A stretch of 64,000 nucleotides of DNA from Variovorax sp. PBL-H6 (lineage in GTDB: Bacteria > Pseudomonadota > Gammaproteobacteria > Burkholderiales > Burkholderiaceae_C), in assembly GCF_901827155.1 (NCBI RefSeq), contig NZ_LR594659.1:2480001-2544000 (forward strand). Direction: 5' to 3'. Within the stretch, counting starts at the first letter, position 1; every line of letters begins with the position of its first letter. The position numbers and the translations under genes are program-made. Shown here one piece after another: positions 56,862 through 64,000 of this stretch. The notes below the pieces were generated by a model. It was not told the DNA's origin. It worked only from the letters and a program-made list of their open reading frames with translations, and ran no database searches.

Positions 56862-57914
56862 ATGCTAGTACTGGGAATCGAATCGTCCTGCGACGAGACC
56901 GGCGTGGCGCTGGTCGAGTCCGGCGTCAGCGGACTGCCGCGCCTGGTTGCCCACGCGCTGCACAGCCAGATCGCGATGCACCAGGCCTACGGCGGCGTGG
57001 TGCCGGAACTGGCGAGCCGCGACCATATCCGTCGTGTGCTCCCACTGGCGCAGCAGGTGCTCTCGGAGGCCGGGCGCGGGTTGCCCGATATCGACGTCGT
57101 CGCCTATACGCGCGGGCCCGGCCTCGCAGGCGCGCTCCTGGTCGGCGCGGGCGTGGCATGTGCCCTGGCTGCCGCCCTGGGCAAGCCTGTATTGGGCGTG
57201 CATCACCTCGAGGGCCATCTCCTTTCGCCCTTCCTGAGTACCGACCCGCCCGAATTTCCTTTTGTCGCGCTGCTGGTGTCCGGCGGCCACACGCAGTTGA
57301 TGCAGGTGGACGGCGTGGGGCGCTACCAGCTGCTCGGCGAGACCATCGACGACGCGGCCGGCGAGGCCTTCGACAAGAGTGCCAAGCTGATGGGGCTGCC
57401 CTATCCCGGCGGGCCCTGGCTCGCCAAGCTGGCGGAGCAGGGCGATCCCGCCGCTTTCAAGCTGCCACGGCCGCTGATGCACAGCGGCGATCTCGACTTT
57501 TCCTTTGCCGGGCTGAAGACGGCAGTGTTGACGCAGGTGCGCAAGCTAGGGGACGCGCTGGAACCACGCAAGGCCGACCTTGCGGCTTCGACCCAGGCGG
57601 CCATCGTCGAGGTGCTGCTGAAGAAATCGCTCCGCGCGCTCGAGCAGAGCGGAATGCAGCGCCTGGTGGTCGCGGGCGGCGTGGGTGCCAATCGCGAACT
57701 GCGCGCGCAACTTGACGCCGCCTGCGCCAAGCGGGGCGTGCGGGTGCACTACCCGGAGCTGCATCTTTGCACCGACAACGGCGCCATGATCGCAATGGCC
57801 GCCGCGATGCGCCTTCAGGCTGGCCTGCAGGCCGCGACGGATCGCTACGCCTTCGATGTCAGGCCGCGATGGCCACTGGCCTCGCTGGGTGAGCCGGAGC
57901 CGCAGTTCGGCTAG
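56862..57914 (+). CDS. tsaD: tRNA threonylcarbamoyladenosine synthase TsaD (350 aa)
   Basis: Transfers the threonylcarbamoyl group to A37 of ANN-decoding tRNAs with TsaB and TsaE. I-E-S-S-C-D-E-T near the start, H-S-Q-I and H-H-L-E-G-H (H-x-x-x-H metal pair, about residue 111), L-V-S-G-G-H-T-Q-L, and a closing G-G-V-G-A-N and [10 protein letters not shown]. Length is typical. The start is ATG 56862, divergent from the NasR-like gene. Confidence 0.97.
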   Translation: MLVLGIESSCDETGVALVESGVSGLPRLVAHALHSQIAMHQAYGGVVPELASRDHIRRVLPLAQQVLSEAGRGLPDIDVVAYTRGPGLAGALLVGAGVACALAAALGKPVLGVHHLEGHLLSPFLSTDPPEFPFVALLVSGGHTQLMQVDGVGRYQLLGETIDDAAGEAFDKSAKLMGLPYPGGPWLAKLAEQGDPAAFKLPRPLMHSGDLDFSFAGLKTAVLTQVRKLGDALEPRKADLAASTQAAIVEVLLKKSLRALEQSGMQRLVVAGGVGANRELRAQLDAACAKRGVRVHYPELHLCTDNGAMIAMAAAMRLQAGLQAATDRYAFDVRPRWPLASLGEPEPQFG

Positions 57915-58605
57915 GCGCAGGCCGCCGGGCGCTGTGCGACGGCAGCGGCAGCACGTCGAGCATCTTGCGCCAGAGCTGCGACCATTGCGGCCAGTCGTGG
58001 CCGCCCTCCGTGGTGAACACGCGGCCCGCCGGCAGGGCGTCGGCCAGGAGGCGGTGGTTGGCGGCGAAGCGGTCGGCCAGCCCGAAGCCGAGGTACAGCG
58101 GTGGCAATTCCTTGGCCGGCTGCGCAGCGGCGTATTGCTGCAACCAGGGCCAGAGCTTGCGATCGACTTCCTCGTCTGGCGGCGGCCCCTCGGGCGCCTT
58201 CCAGGCACGCAGGCCGCCTGCCTTGTGGATCTCGGCGCCGAGCGGCCGCCGGCCCAGGTAGGGCGCGAGTGTCACGATGCCGTCGACGGCACCGGGCTTG
58301 GCCAATTCGTGGATCAGGGCGCCGAAGCCGCCGATCGAGATGCCGATCAGCCAGAGCGACTTGTACCCCAAGGCACGCTGCGGCTGGAGGATGTCATGGT
58401 GCAGGCGCTCGATGAAGGTCTGGTCGTAGTAGTAGGAGACATCGGCATCGACCAGCAGGGCGTCGGCCGCCAGGTCGCGTTCCCGGACCGCACTGATGAA
58501 GCCTTCGCGTTCGAATTCCTCGGGCTTCAGGAAAGCCCCGGGCAGGAACACCAGCAGGGTGTCGGAGCGCGCATCGTTGCTGGCAAGTTTCAGGTGCGTT
58601 TTCAT
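57859..58605 (-). CDS. Alpha/beta hydrolase of the esterase-D-like type (248 aa)
   Basis: Nucleophile elbow [10 protein letters not shown] at about residue 90 and a late G-G-H-D-W-P-Q-W with the catalytic His match the S-formylglutathione hydrolase-like and esterase families. L-L-V-F-L-P-G-A-F at the N-terminus is the oxyanion strand. No signal peptide. Its last 19 codons overlap tsaD tail to tail (57859-57914) and end in an Ala/Pro/Arg tail, as if the stop was extended into the neighbour. Substrate unknown. Confidence 0.85.
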   Translation of the reverse strand: MKTHLKLASNDARSDTLLVFLPGAFLKPEEFEREGFISAVRERDLAADALLVDADVSYYYDQTFIERLHHDILQPQRALGYKSLWLIGISIGGFGALIHELAKPGAVDGIVTLAPYLGRRPLGAEIHKAGGLRAWKAPEGPPPDEEVDRKLWPWLQQYAAAQPAKELPPLYLGFGLADRFAANHRLLADALPAGRVFTTEGGHDWPQWSQLWRKMLDVLPLPSHSARRPAPSRTAAPAHPARPVAIAA

Positions 58606-58689
58606 GGGTGCTTCATCAAGGCTTGTGATTTTTCTTTGCCGCGTTCGCAGCCGAGCTCAGGCGCGAGTCAGGAACTAAAGCATTGAAAG

Positions 58690-58707
58690 ACGTCGCAAAT
58701 GTGACGT
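58690..58707. promoter_or_regulatory. Inverted repeat upstream of the esterase-like gene
   Basis: ACGTC, 8 nt, GACGT, 85 nt upstream of the start at 58605. The spacing suits a dimeric regulator. No regulator is known and no clear promoter was seen. The stretch 58606-58812 is otherwise gene-free. Confidence 0.3.
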
Positions 58708-58732
58708 TCTTGGCACATATTTTGTAGCCAGG

Positions 58733-58767
58733 AATAAAAAAGGCCGGCAACAAAGAGTTACCGGCCT
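58733..58767 (-). terminator. Intrinsic terminator of the small heat-shock gene
   Basis: AGGCCGGCAAC (58741-58751), loop, GTTACCGGCCT (58757-58767), 11 bp with one mismatch. On the minus strand it is followed by TTTTTTATTCC. It lies 45 nt past the hsp20 stop at 58813. A weaker TGTTTC/GAAACA hairpin precedes it. Confidence 0.8.
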
Positions 58768-58812
58768 ACGTACATTGTCGTGTTTCAGCCTTGCCGAAAC
58801 ACCTTCTGGCGC

Positions 58813-59172
58813 TTAGTGGATCGCGAGCTGGGTCACATTGCTGACGGGGACCTGCTTGCCGAGCTTCAGAGTCAGGACGCCGTTCTCGAGCTTGGCCTCG
58901 CTGGCGGCGGCGTCGATGTCCTGCGGCAGCTCGTAGGCGGCCTTGAACTTGCGGTTGGCCTCTGCCTTGCTCTCGATGCGGACGACCGCGCCTTCGATGC
59001 CGATCGTGAGGTCCTCGCGGGCGAAGCCGGGGACGTCGAGGGTCACGGTCCAGCTCTTGTCGTCCTGCTCGACATTGAGCGAGCGGCGTGTGGCGACGAA
59101 GGTGTCGGAGACGAAGCGGTCGTACGCATGCGGCACGAAGCGGGGGGTGCGAAGAACGGGGGCGAAAAACAT
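58813..59172 (-). CDS. Hsp20/alpha-crystallin family small heat-shock protein (119 aa)
   Basis: Alpha-crystallin domain of about 85 residues: W-T-V-T-L-D-V-P-G-F-A-R-E-D-L-T-I, E-G-A-V-V-R-I-E-S-K, and the closing A-K-L-E-N-G-V-L-T-L-K-L-G-K (the consensus L-x-x-G-V-L-T-L-x-x-P-K is nearly met; Pro is replaced). N-terminal arm short. ATG 59172 (M-F-F-A-P-V-L) is chosen for AGGAG about 9 nt upstream; an in-frame Met lies 8 codons earlier without a site. No sigma32 promoter was confidently found. Confidence 0.9.
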   Translation of the reverse strand: MFFAPVLRTPRFVPHAYDRFVSDTFVATRRSLNVEQDDKSWTVTLDVPGFAREDLTIGIEGAVVRIESKAEANRKFKAAYELPQDIDAAASEAKLENGVLTLKLGKQVPVSNVTQLAIH

Positions 59173-59291
59173 GATGGGGTACTCCTGGATGAACACAATG
59201 GGGACGGGGAATGTGTGTCCCTTACACTGCGCGGCCTTTCAACAGAGTGCCGCTTGCCACCTCACTTAGGCGCGGCGAGGCGCCTTTCAAG

Positions 59292-60575
59292 ATGAGTTCT
59301 TCCAGCTTTATTTGCCGCCGCGCGGCCTTGAAATTTGCGGCTGCGGCGCTATGCGCTGCCACGGCGTCGGCGACGTACGCGCAGCCTGCCGGGCCGATCC
59401 GGCTGGCGCTGATCGAAAGCTTGAGCGGGCCATTCGCCAATACCGGGGAGGCGGTGTTCCGCAACCTGCTCTGGGCCGTGGAGCGCGTGAACACGCGCGG
59501 CGGCATCAAGCTGCCGGGCGGCGCGCGCTTTCTGCAGCTGGACCGCTACGACAGCAAGGGCCAGAACGAGGAGGCACTGTCGGCGTTGCGCGCAGCCATC
59601 GACGACGGCGCGCGCATCGTGCTGCAGGGCAACTCGTCCGCGACGGCGGCGGCATTGCTGGATGCGATCGAGAAGAACAACGAGCGCGATGCCTCCCGCC
59701 GCGTGCTCTTCCTCAACTACTCGGCGGTCGACCCGGTGCTCACCAACGAGCGCTGCAGCTTCTGGCACTTTCGCTTCGATGCCCACGCCGACATGCGCGT
59801 CACCGCGCTGATGGACGTGATGAAGAACGATGCCGCGCTCAAGCGCGTGTACCTGATCGGGCAGGACTACAGCTTCGGCCAGTCGGTTCTGCGGGAATCG
59901 AAGCGCCAGCTGGCCCAGCTTCGGCCGGACGTGCAGATCGTGGGCGAGGAACTGCATCCGATGGGCCGCGTGAAGGACTTCGCGCCCTATGCGAGCAAGA
60001 TCCTCGCGAGTGGGGCGCAGGCCGTGGTCACGGGCAACTGGGGCAACGACCTCACGCTGCTGGTGAAGGCGGCACGCGAGGCGGGCTTCAATGGCAGCTT
60101 CTACACCTTCTATGGCAACGCGCTCGGCGCGCCCGCGGCCATCGGCGACGCCGGCATCGGGCGGGTGGTCGCGGTCGCCGACTGGCTGCCCAACGTGCAG
60201 ACGCGCGAATCCGAGAGCTTCTACCGTGCGTTCCGCGAGCGATTCCCCAGACCGGCTGACGACTACGTGCACATGCGGATGCAACTGCTCGTCGAGGCGC
60301 TGGCACAGGCCCTCGAGCGCGCGGGCAGTGTCGATACGGTAGCGGTCGCGCGCGCGCTCGAGAAGGCCGAGGTCAGCCTGGCCGGGCAGAGCGGCCGCAT
60401 GCGTGCCGCCGACCACCAGTTCCAGCAGGCCCTGGTGGTGGGCGTGATGGACCGGCAGGGCAGTCCCGGGGTGAAGTTCGACGTCGAGGGATCCGGCTAC
60501 GGCTTCCGCGTGGTGCGCACCATTCCTGCCGAACGCGCCGAAATGCCCACCAGCTGCAAGATGCAGCGCCCCTGA
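59292..60575 (+). CDS. Liv-type ABC periplasmic binding protein (427 aa)
   Basis: Peripla_BP_6 family. Signal peptide R-R-A-A-L-K-F-A-A-A-A-L-C ... A-T-Y-A-Q (cleaved at about residue 31), then I-R-L-A-L-I-E-S-L-S-G-P-F-A-N-T-G, the typical start of branched-chain amino acid and amide receptors, and Y-L-I-G-Q-D-Y-S-F-G-Q-S. ATG 59292 avoids an unrelated 27-residue extension. No LivHMGF genes accompany it. It runs into the aminotransferase gene 20 nt downstream, so its ligand may be an amino acid. Confidence 0.92.
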   Translation: MSSSSFICRRAALKFAAAALCAATASATYAQPAGPIRLALIESLSGPFANTGEAVFRNLLWAVERVNTRGGIKLPGGARFLQLDRYDSKGQNEEALSALRAAIDDGARIVLQGNSSATAAALLDAIEKNNERDASRRVLFLNYSAVDPVLTNERCSFWHFRFDAHADMRVTALMDVMKNDAALKRVYLIGQDYSFGQSVLRESKRQLAQLRPDVQIVGEELHPMGRVKDFAPYASKILASGAQAVVTGNWGNDLTLLVKAAREAGFNGSFYTFYGNALGAPAAIGDAGIGRVVAVADWLPNVQTRESESFYRAFRERFPRPADDYVHMRMQLLVEALAQALERAGSVDTVAVARALEKAEVSLAGQSGRMRAADHQFQQALVVGVMDRQGSPGVKFDVEGSGYGFRVVRTIPAERAEMPTSCKMQRP

Positions 60576-60595
60576 ACAGCAAGGAAAGAATCAAG

Positions 60596-61762
60596 ATGCG
60601 GGAAGCCATCCACAACCTCGAAGCCTCCAAGATCCGCGAGGTCGCCAACGCCGGCATGGGGCGTGCCGACGTGCTGGCGTTCTGGTTCGGCGAAGGCGAC
60701 GAGGTGACGCCTGAACCGATCCGCCGTGCGGCCATCGAGTCGCTGCAACAAGGCGAAACCTTCTATGCCCACAACCTCGGCCTGCCCGAGCTGCGCGAGG
60801 CAGTCGCGCGGTACATGAGCGCGCTGCATCCCACAATCGATGCGGGGCGCATTGCCATCACGTCGGGCGGCGTGAGCGCCTTGATGCTGGCGGTGCAGGC
60901 CCTGGTCGATGCCGGCGACGAGGTCGTGGCGGTCACGCCTGTGTGGCCCAACCTGACCGCGCAGCCCGCGATACTCGGTGCGCGCCTGCGCAGCGTGCCG
61001 CTGGTGCCGAGGAATGGGCAGTGGACGCTGGAGCTCGACGCGCTCCGCGCGGCTGTGACTCCCGCGACCAAGCTGTTGGTTCTCAATGCCCCCAATAACC
61101 CGACCGGCTGGACCCTCACGCGTGACGAGCAGCAGGCGATCCTGGACCATTGCAGGAAGACAGGCACCTGGATCCTGGCAGACGAGGTCTATGAGCGCCT
61201 CTACTACGAGCCGACGTCGAATGGATGCGCGCCCAGCTTCCTCGACGTGGCTGCGCCGGACGACCGGCTGGTGGTGGTCCACAGCTTCTCCAAGAGCTTC
61301 CTGATGACCGGCTGGCGGCTGGGCTGGCTGGTGCTGCCGCCGGCGATGGTGGAGGGCATGGGCAAGCTGATCGAGTTCAACACCTCGTGCACCAGCGTGT
61401 TCACCCAGCGCGCGGGCGTCGCGGCGCTCGTGCACAGCGCGGAGATCACGCCGCGCGTGGTCGCGCACCTGAAGACCTGCCGCGATACGCTGGTGCCGCT
61501 GCTGGCCAGCCTTCCCGGCGTGCAGGTCGCGCCGGCGCGCGGCGGCATGTACGCCTTCTTCCGTCTCGAGGGCTTCGACGATTCGCTGATGCTGGCCAAG
61601 CGGCTGGTGGCCGAGGCGGGGCTCGGCCTCGCGCCCGGCAACGCCTTCGCGCCGCAGGCGCAGGGCTGGCTGCGCTGGTGCTTCGCTTCGCAGGACCCGC
61701 AGCGCCTGGTGCGCGGCGTGGAGCGACTGCGGGACTGGCTTGCGGAGCAACCCCGCGCTTGA
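60596..61762 (+). CDS. Class I/II PLP-dependent aminotransferase (388 aa)
   Basis: Fold-type I aminotransferase of the aspartate family. N-A-P-N-N-P-T-G-W is the cofactor/substrate region, D-E-V-Y with PLP ring-stacking Asp/Tyr, and S-F-S-K-S-F-L-M-T-G-W-R carries the Schiff-base Lys (about residue 232). R in the final C-terminal W-L-R-W-C-F-A binds the substrate carboxylate. The start ATG 60596 is 20 nt past the receptor gene. The amino acid used is not known. Confidence 0.93.
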   Translation: MREAIHNLEASKIREVANAGMGRADVLAFWFGEGDEVTPEPIRRAAIESLQQGETFYAHNLGLPELREAVARYMSALHPTIDAGRIAITSGGVSALMLAVQALVDAGDEVVAVTPVWPNLTAQPAILGARLRSVPLVPRNGQWTLELDALRAAVTPATKLLVLNAPNNPTGWTLTRDEQQAILDHCRKTGTWILADEVYERLYYEPTSNGCAPSFLDVAAPDDRLVVVHSFSKSFLMTGWRLGWLVLPPAMVEGMGKLIEFNTSCTSVFTQRAGVAALVHSAEITPRVVAHLKTCRDTLVPLLASLPGVQVAPARGGMYAFFRLEGFDDSLMLAKRLVAEAGLGLAPGNAFAPQAQGWLRWCFASQDPQRLVRGVERLRDWLAEQPRA

Positions 61763-61777
61763 TCGGCGCGGCCGATA

Positions 61778-61783
61778 TATAAT
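61778..61783 (+). promoter_or_regulatory. -10 element ahead of rpsO
   Basis: TATAAT, a perfect -10 hexamer, 90 nt upstream of the rpsO start. The -35 at the right distance (GCGCTT, 61755-61760) is poor. Leader follows. Confidence 0.5.
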
Positions 61784-61872
61784 CCCAAGGCTTTGCATGC
61801 CGCAAGGCGCACGGCGCGTGCAGTTCCACCGCTCGCCGCAAGTCAAACATCCCGGAACAGGAAACTCATCAA

Positions 61873-62139
61873 ATGATCGCAGCCTCCATCAAGGCCGAAG
61901 TTGTCAAGGACAACGCCCGCGCCGCCAACGACACCGGCAGCCCCGAAGTGCAAGTCGCACTGCTGACCGCCCGCATCAACGAACTCACCCCGCACTTCAA
62001 GACGCACGCCAAGGACCACCACGGTCGCCGCGGCCTGCTTCGCATGGTGAGCCGCCGCCGCAAGCTGCTGGACTATCTGAAGTCCAAGGACGCCGACCGT
62101 TACACCGCGCTGATCGCCAAGCTGGGTCTGCGCAAGTAA
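61873..62139 (+). CDS. rpsO: 30S ribosomal protein S15 (88 aa)
   Basis: Complete uS15 with the family blocks [17 protein letters not shown] and [12 protein letters not shown], ending in a typical L-G-L-R-K. S15 binds the central domain of 16S rRNA and bridges to the 50S subunit. Start ATG 61873 with AGGAAA upstream. Followed by a terminator and pnp, as in most proteobacteria. Confidence 0.98.
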   Translation: MIAASIKAEVVKDNARAANDTGSPEVQVALLTARINELTPHFKTHAKDHHGRRGLLRMVSRRRKLLDYLKSKDADRYTALIAKLGLRK

Positions 62140-62156
62140 GCTGATTCGCATGAAGG

Positions 62157-62192
62157 AACGCCTGGGTTAGTCCGCTAGCTCAGGCGTTTTTT
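62157..62192 (+). terminator. Intrinsic terminator between rpsO and pnp
   Basis: AACGCCTG (62157-62164) and CAGGCGTT (62181-62188) pair over a 16-nt loop, followed by TTTTTT. It is 18 nt past the rpsO stop, so most rpsO transcripts end here and pnp relies on read-through or its own promoter. Confidence 0.85.
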
Positions 62193-62237
62193 ACTTCGCG
62201 AATCGAATCAGGAGTGCCGTACAGAGCGAAGCTGTGT

Positions 62238-62275
62238 CATTCCAATGGAGCTTTTCCCCGAGCTTCCCTGGAATG
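62238..62275 (+). promoter_or_regulatory. Hairpin in the pnp leader
   Basis: CATTCCA (62238-62244) pairs with TGGAATG (62269-62275) over a 24-nt loop that can fold on AGCT/AGCT. Position 85 nt before the pnp start is where E. coli has an RNase III-cut stem that PNPase uses to repress itself. This is a similar layout, not a proven one. Confidence 0.4.
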
Positions 62276-62359
62276 GCATCGTGTTCTGAAAAGCGCCCCA
62301 TCCCTGCGGAACCTGCGATTGCAGCAGGCCGAACCGCCCACAAGAAACAGGAGCTAGAC

Positions 62360-64000
62360 ATGAGCCTCTTCAACAAAGTCACCAAGACCTTCCAGTGGGG
62401 CGACAAGACCGTCGTCATGGAAACCGGCGAAATCGCCCGCCAGGCCGGCGGCGCCGTGGTCGTCGACATCGACGGCACGGTCATCCTGGCGACCGTAGTC
62501 GCCTCCAAGTCGGCCAAGCCCGGACAGGACTTCTTCCCGCTGACCGTCGACTACATCGAGAAGACCTACGCCGCCGGCAAGATCCCCGGCAGTTTCTTCA
62601 AGCGGGAAGCCAAGCCCAGCGAACTGGAAACCCTGACCTCGCGCCTCATCGACCGCCCGATTCGTCCGCTGTTCCCCGAGGGATTCCTGAACGAGGTGCA
62701 TGTGGTGATCCACACCCTGTCGCTCAACCCGGAGGTCGATGCCGACATCGCTGCGATGCTCGGCGTGAGCGCCGCGCTCTCCATCTCCGGCATTCCCTTC
62801 AACGGTCCGATCGGTGCTGCGCGCGTGGGTTACGTCAACGGCCAGTACGTGCTGAACCCGGGGCAGACCGCCCGCAAGGAATCGCAGATGGACCTGGTCG
62901 TCGCCGGCACCGAAGCAGCCGTGCTGATGGTCGAGTCCGAAGCGCTGCAGCTGAGCGAGGAAATCATGCTTGGGGGCGTCGTGTTCGGCCACGAGCAGGC
63001 TGGCGTTGCAATCAACGCGATCCACGAACTCGTGCGTGAAGCCGGCAAGCCCGTCTGGGACTGGCAGCCGCCCGCCGAGGACGAAGCCTTCGTCGCCAGG
63101 ATCAATGGCCTGGCCGAGGAAAAGCTGCGCGCTGCCTACCAGATCCGCAGCAAGCAAGCCCGCACGCAGGCCCTGCGCGAAGCCAACGCGAGCGTGATGG
63201 CGTCGCTGAAGGAAAGCGGCGAGGCTTTCGACGCGGGCAAGGTCAGCGACCTGCTGTTCGCCATCGAATCGAAGATCGTGCGCAGCCAGATCCTGGCAGG
63301 CGAGCCGCGCATCGACGGCCGCGACACCCGCACCGTGCGTCCCATCGAGATCCGCAACGGCGTGCTGCCGCGCACCCACGGATCGGCGCTGTTCACGCGC
63401 GGCGAAACGCAGGCGCTCGTGGTGACGACTCTGGGTACGGAACGCGACGCGCAGCGCATCGACGCGCTCGCCGGCGAATACGAAGACCGCTTCCTGTTCC
63501 ACTACAACATGCCTCCCTTTGCCACTGGCGAAGTGGGCCGCATGGGCTCGACGAAGCGCCGCGAAGTCGGCCACGGCCGGCTCGCCAAGCGCGCGCTCGT
63601 GGCCTGCCTGCCGACCAAGGAAGAATTCCCCTACACCATTCGCGTGGTGTCCGAGATCACCGAGTCGAACGGCTCCTCTTCGATGGCTTCGGTCTGCGGC
63701 GGGTGTCTCTCGATGATGGACGCCGGCGTGCCGATGAAGGCGCATGTGGCCGGCATCGCGATGGGCCTGATCAAGGAAGACAACCGCTTCGCGGTGCTGA
63801 CCGATATCCTGGGCGACGAGGATCACCTGGGCGACATGGACTTCAAGGTGGCCGGCACGACCAACGGCATCACCGCGTTGCAGATGGACATCAAGATCCA
63901 GGGCATTACCAAGGAAATCATGCAGGTCGCCCTGGCCCAGGCCAAGGAAGCGCGCATGCACATCCTCGGCAAGATGCAGGAAGCCATGGGCGAAGCCAAG
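62360..64000 (+). CDS. pnp: Polynucleotide phosphorylase, 5' part (547 aa, cut by window end)
   Basis: 3'-5' phosphorolytic exoribonuclease of the RNA degradosome. First RNase PH domain starts [14 protein letters not shown]. The second has [16 protein letters not shown], with catalytic R-R-E-V-G-H-G and [15 protein letters not shown] (the Asp pair). The frame is open to base 64000; KH and S1 domains lie beyond. CAGGAG at 62347-62352 precedes the ATG. Confidence 0.97.
   Translation, partial: MSLFNKVTKTFQWGDKTVVMETGEIARQAGGAVVVDIDGTVILATVVASKSAKPGQDFFPLTVDYIEKTYAAGKIPGSFFKREAKPSELETLTSRLIDRPIRPLFPEGFLNEVHVVIHTLSLNPEVDADIAAMLGVSAALSISGIPFNGPIGAARVGYVNGQYVLNPGQTARKESQMDLVVAGTEAAVLMVESEALQLSEEIMLGGVVFGHEQAGVAINAIHELVREAGKPVWDWQPPAEDEAFVARINGLAEEKLRAAYQIRSKQARTQALREANASVMASLKESGEAFDAGKVSDLLFAIESKIVRSQILAGEPRIDGRDTRTVRPIEIRNGVLPRTHGSALFTRGETQALVVTTLGTERDAQRIDALAGEYEDRFLFHYNMPPFATGEVGRMGSTKRREVGHGRLAKRALVACLPTKEEFPYTIRVVSEITESNGSSSMASVCGGCLSMMDAGVPMKAHVAGIAMGLIKEDNRFAVLTDILGDEDHLGDMDFKVAGTTNGITALQMDIKIQGITKEIMQVALAQAKEARMHILGKMQEAMGEAK

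Noticed and set aside
59211..59291. Upstream start of the Liv-type receptor
   Set aside because: The extra 27 residues precede the signal peptide and are not family-like. ATG 59292 gives a normal signal sequence.

Overview
The window looks like chromosome of a high-GC betaproteobacterium of the Burkholderiales, most probably Comamonadaceae (Variovorax-like). I infer this from orphan Bug-type solute receptors, autotransporters with an extended signal peptide region, the divergent suhB / trmJ-cysE and mog-darP / pmbA arrangements, and an assimilatory nitrate cluster interleaved with a phosphatase-kinase gene. No tRNA, rRNA, CRISPR array, transposase or prophage was seen.

Layout. 1-10.8 kb: the end of an unidentified gene, then two tandem giant type Va autotransporters. 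The first is intact; the second is broken by two single-base frameshifts in low-complexity DNA. Their barrel-encoding DNA is nearly identical and gap-free. 10.8-16.6 kb: uppP, a large lipoprotein with Ala-Pro linkers, a small hypothetical gene, a stretch without genes, and an Anbu proteasome-like peptidase. 16.6-20.1 kb: mutS, a small membrane-anchored protein, and a 36-codon relic of a siderophore-interacting protein gene. 20.1-26.2 kb: a sulfatase with two Bug receptors, a divergent MarR regulator, a third Bug receptor and a divergent LysR regulator. 26.2-39.5 kb: housekeeping genes (mscS-FUSC-suhB; trmJ, cysE; mog-darP; pmbA; hydrolases; yqeY, rpsU; a flavoprotein and a sterol-desaturase-type membrane enzyme).

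39.6-56.8 kb is a complete nitrate assimilation island. An ABC nitrate importer (nrtABC type) and an MFS importer (NarK type) bring in nitrate. NasA reduces it to nitrite and NirBD reduces nitrite to ammonium. CobA (SUMT) makes the siroheme precursor for NirB, and ybiB sits in the same operon. Two different ANTAR-domain proteins lie next to the two importer transcription units, and both leaders carry terminator-like hairpins, so RNA antitermination is the likely control. A fused PP2C phosphatase / Ser-Thr kinase with a C-terminal membrane anchor lies inside the island. A 96-bp tandem repeat separates the converging ends of the two importer halves.

56.8-64 kb: tsaD, an esterase-like gene overlapping it tail to tail, a small heat-shock protein, a Liv-type periplasmic binding protein with a PLP aminotransferase, and rpsO-pnp, with pnp cut by the window edge.

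Functions come from motif recognition by eye. No database search was possible.
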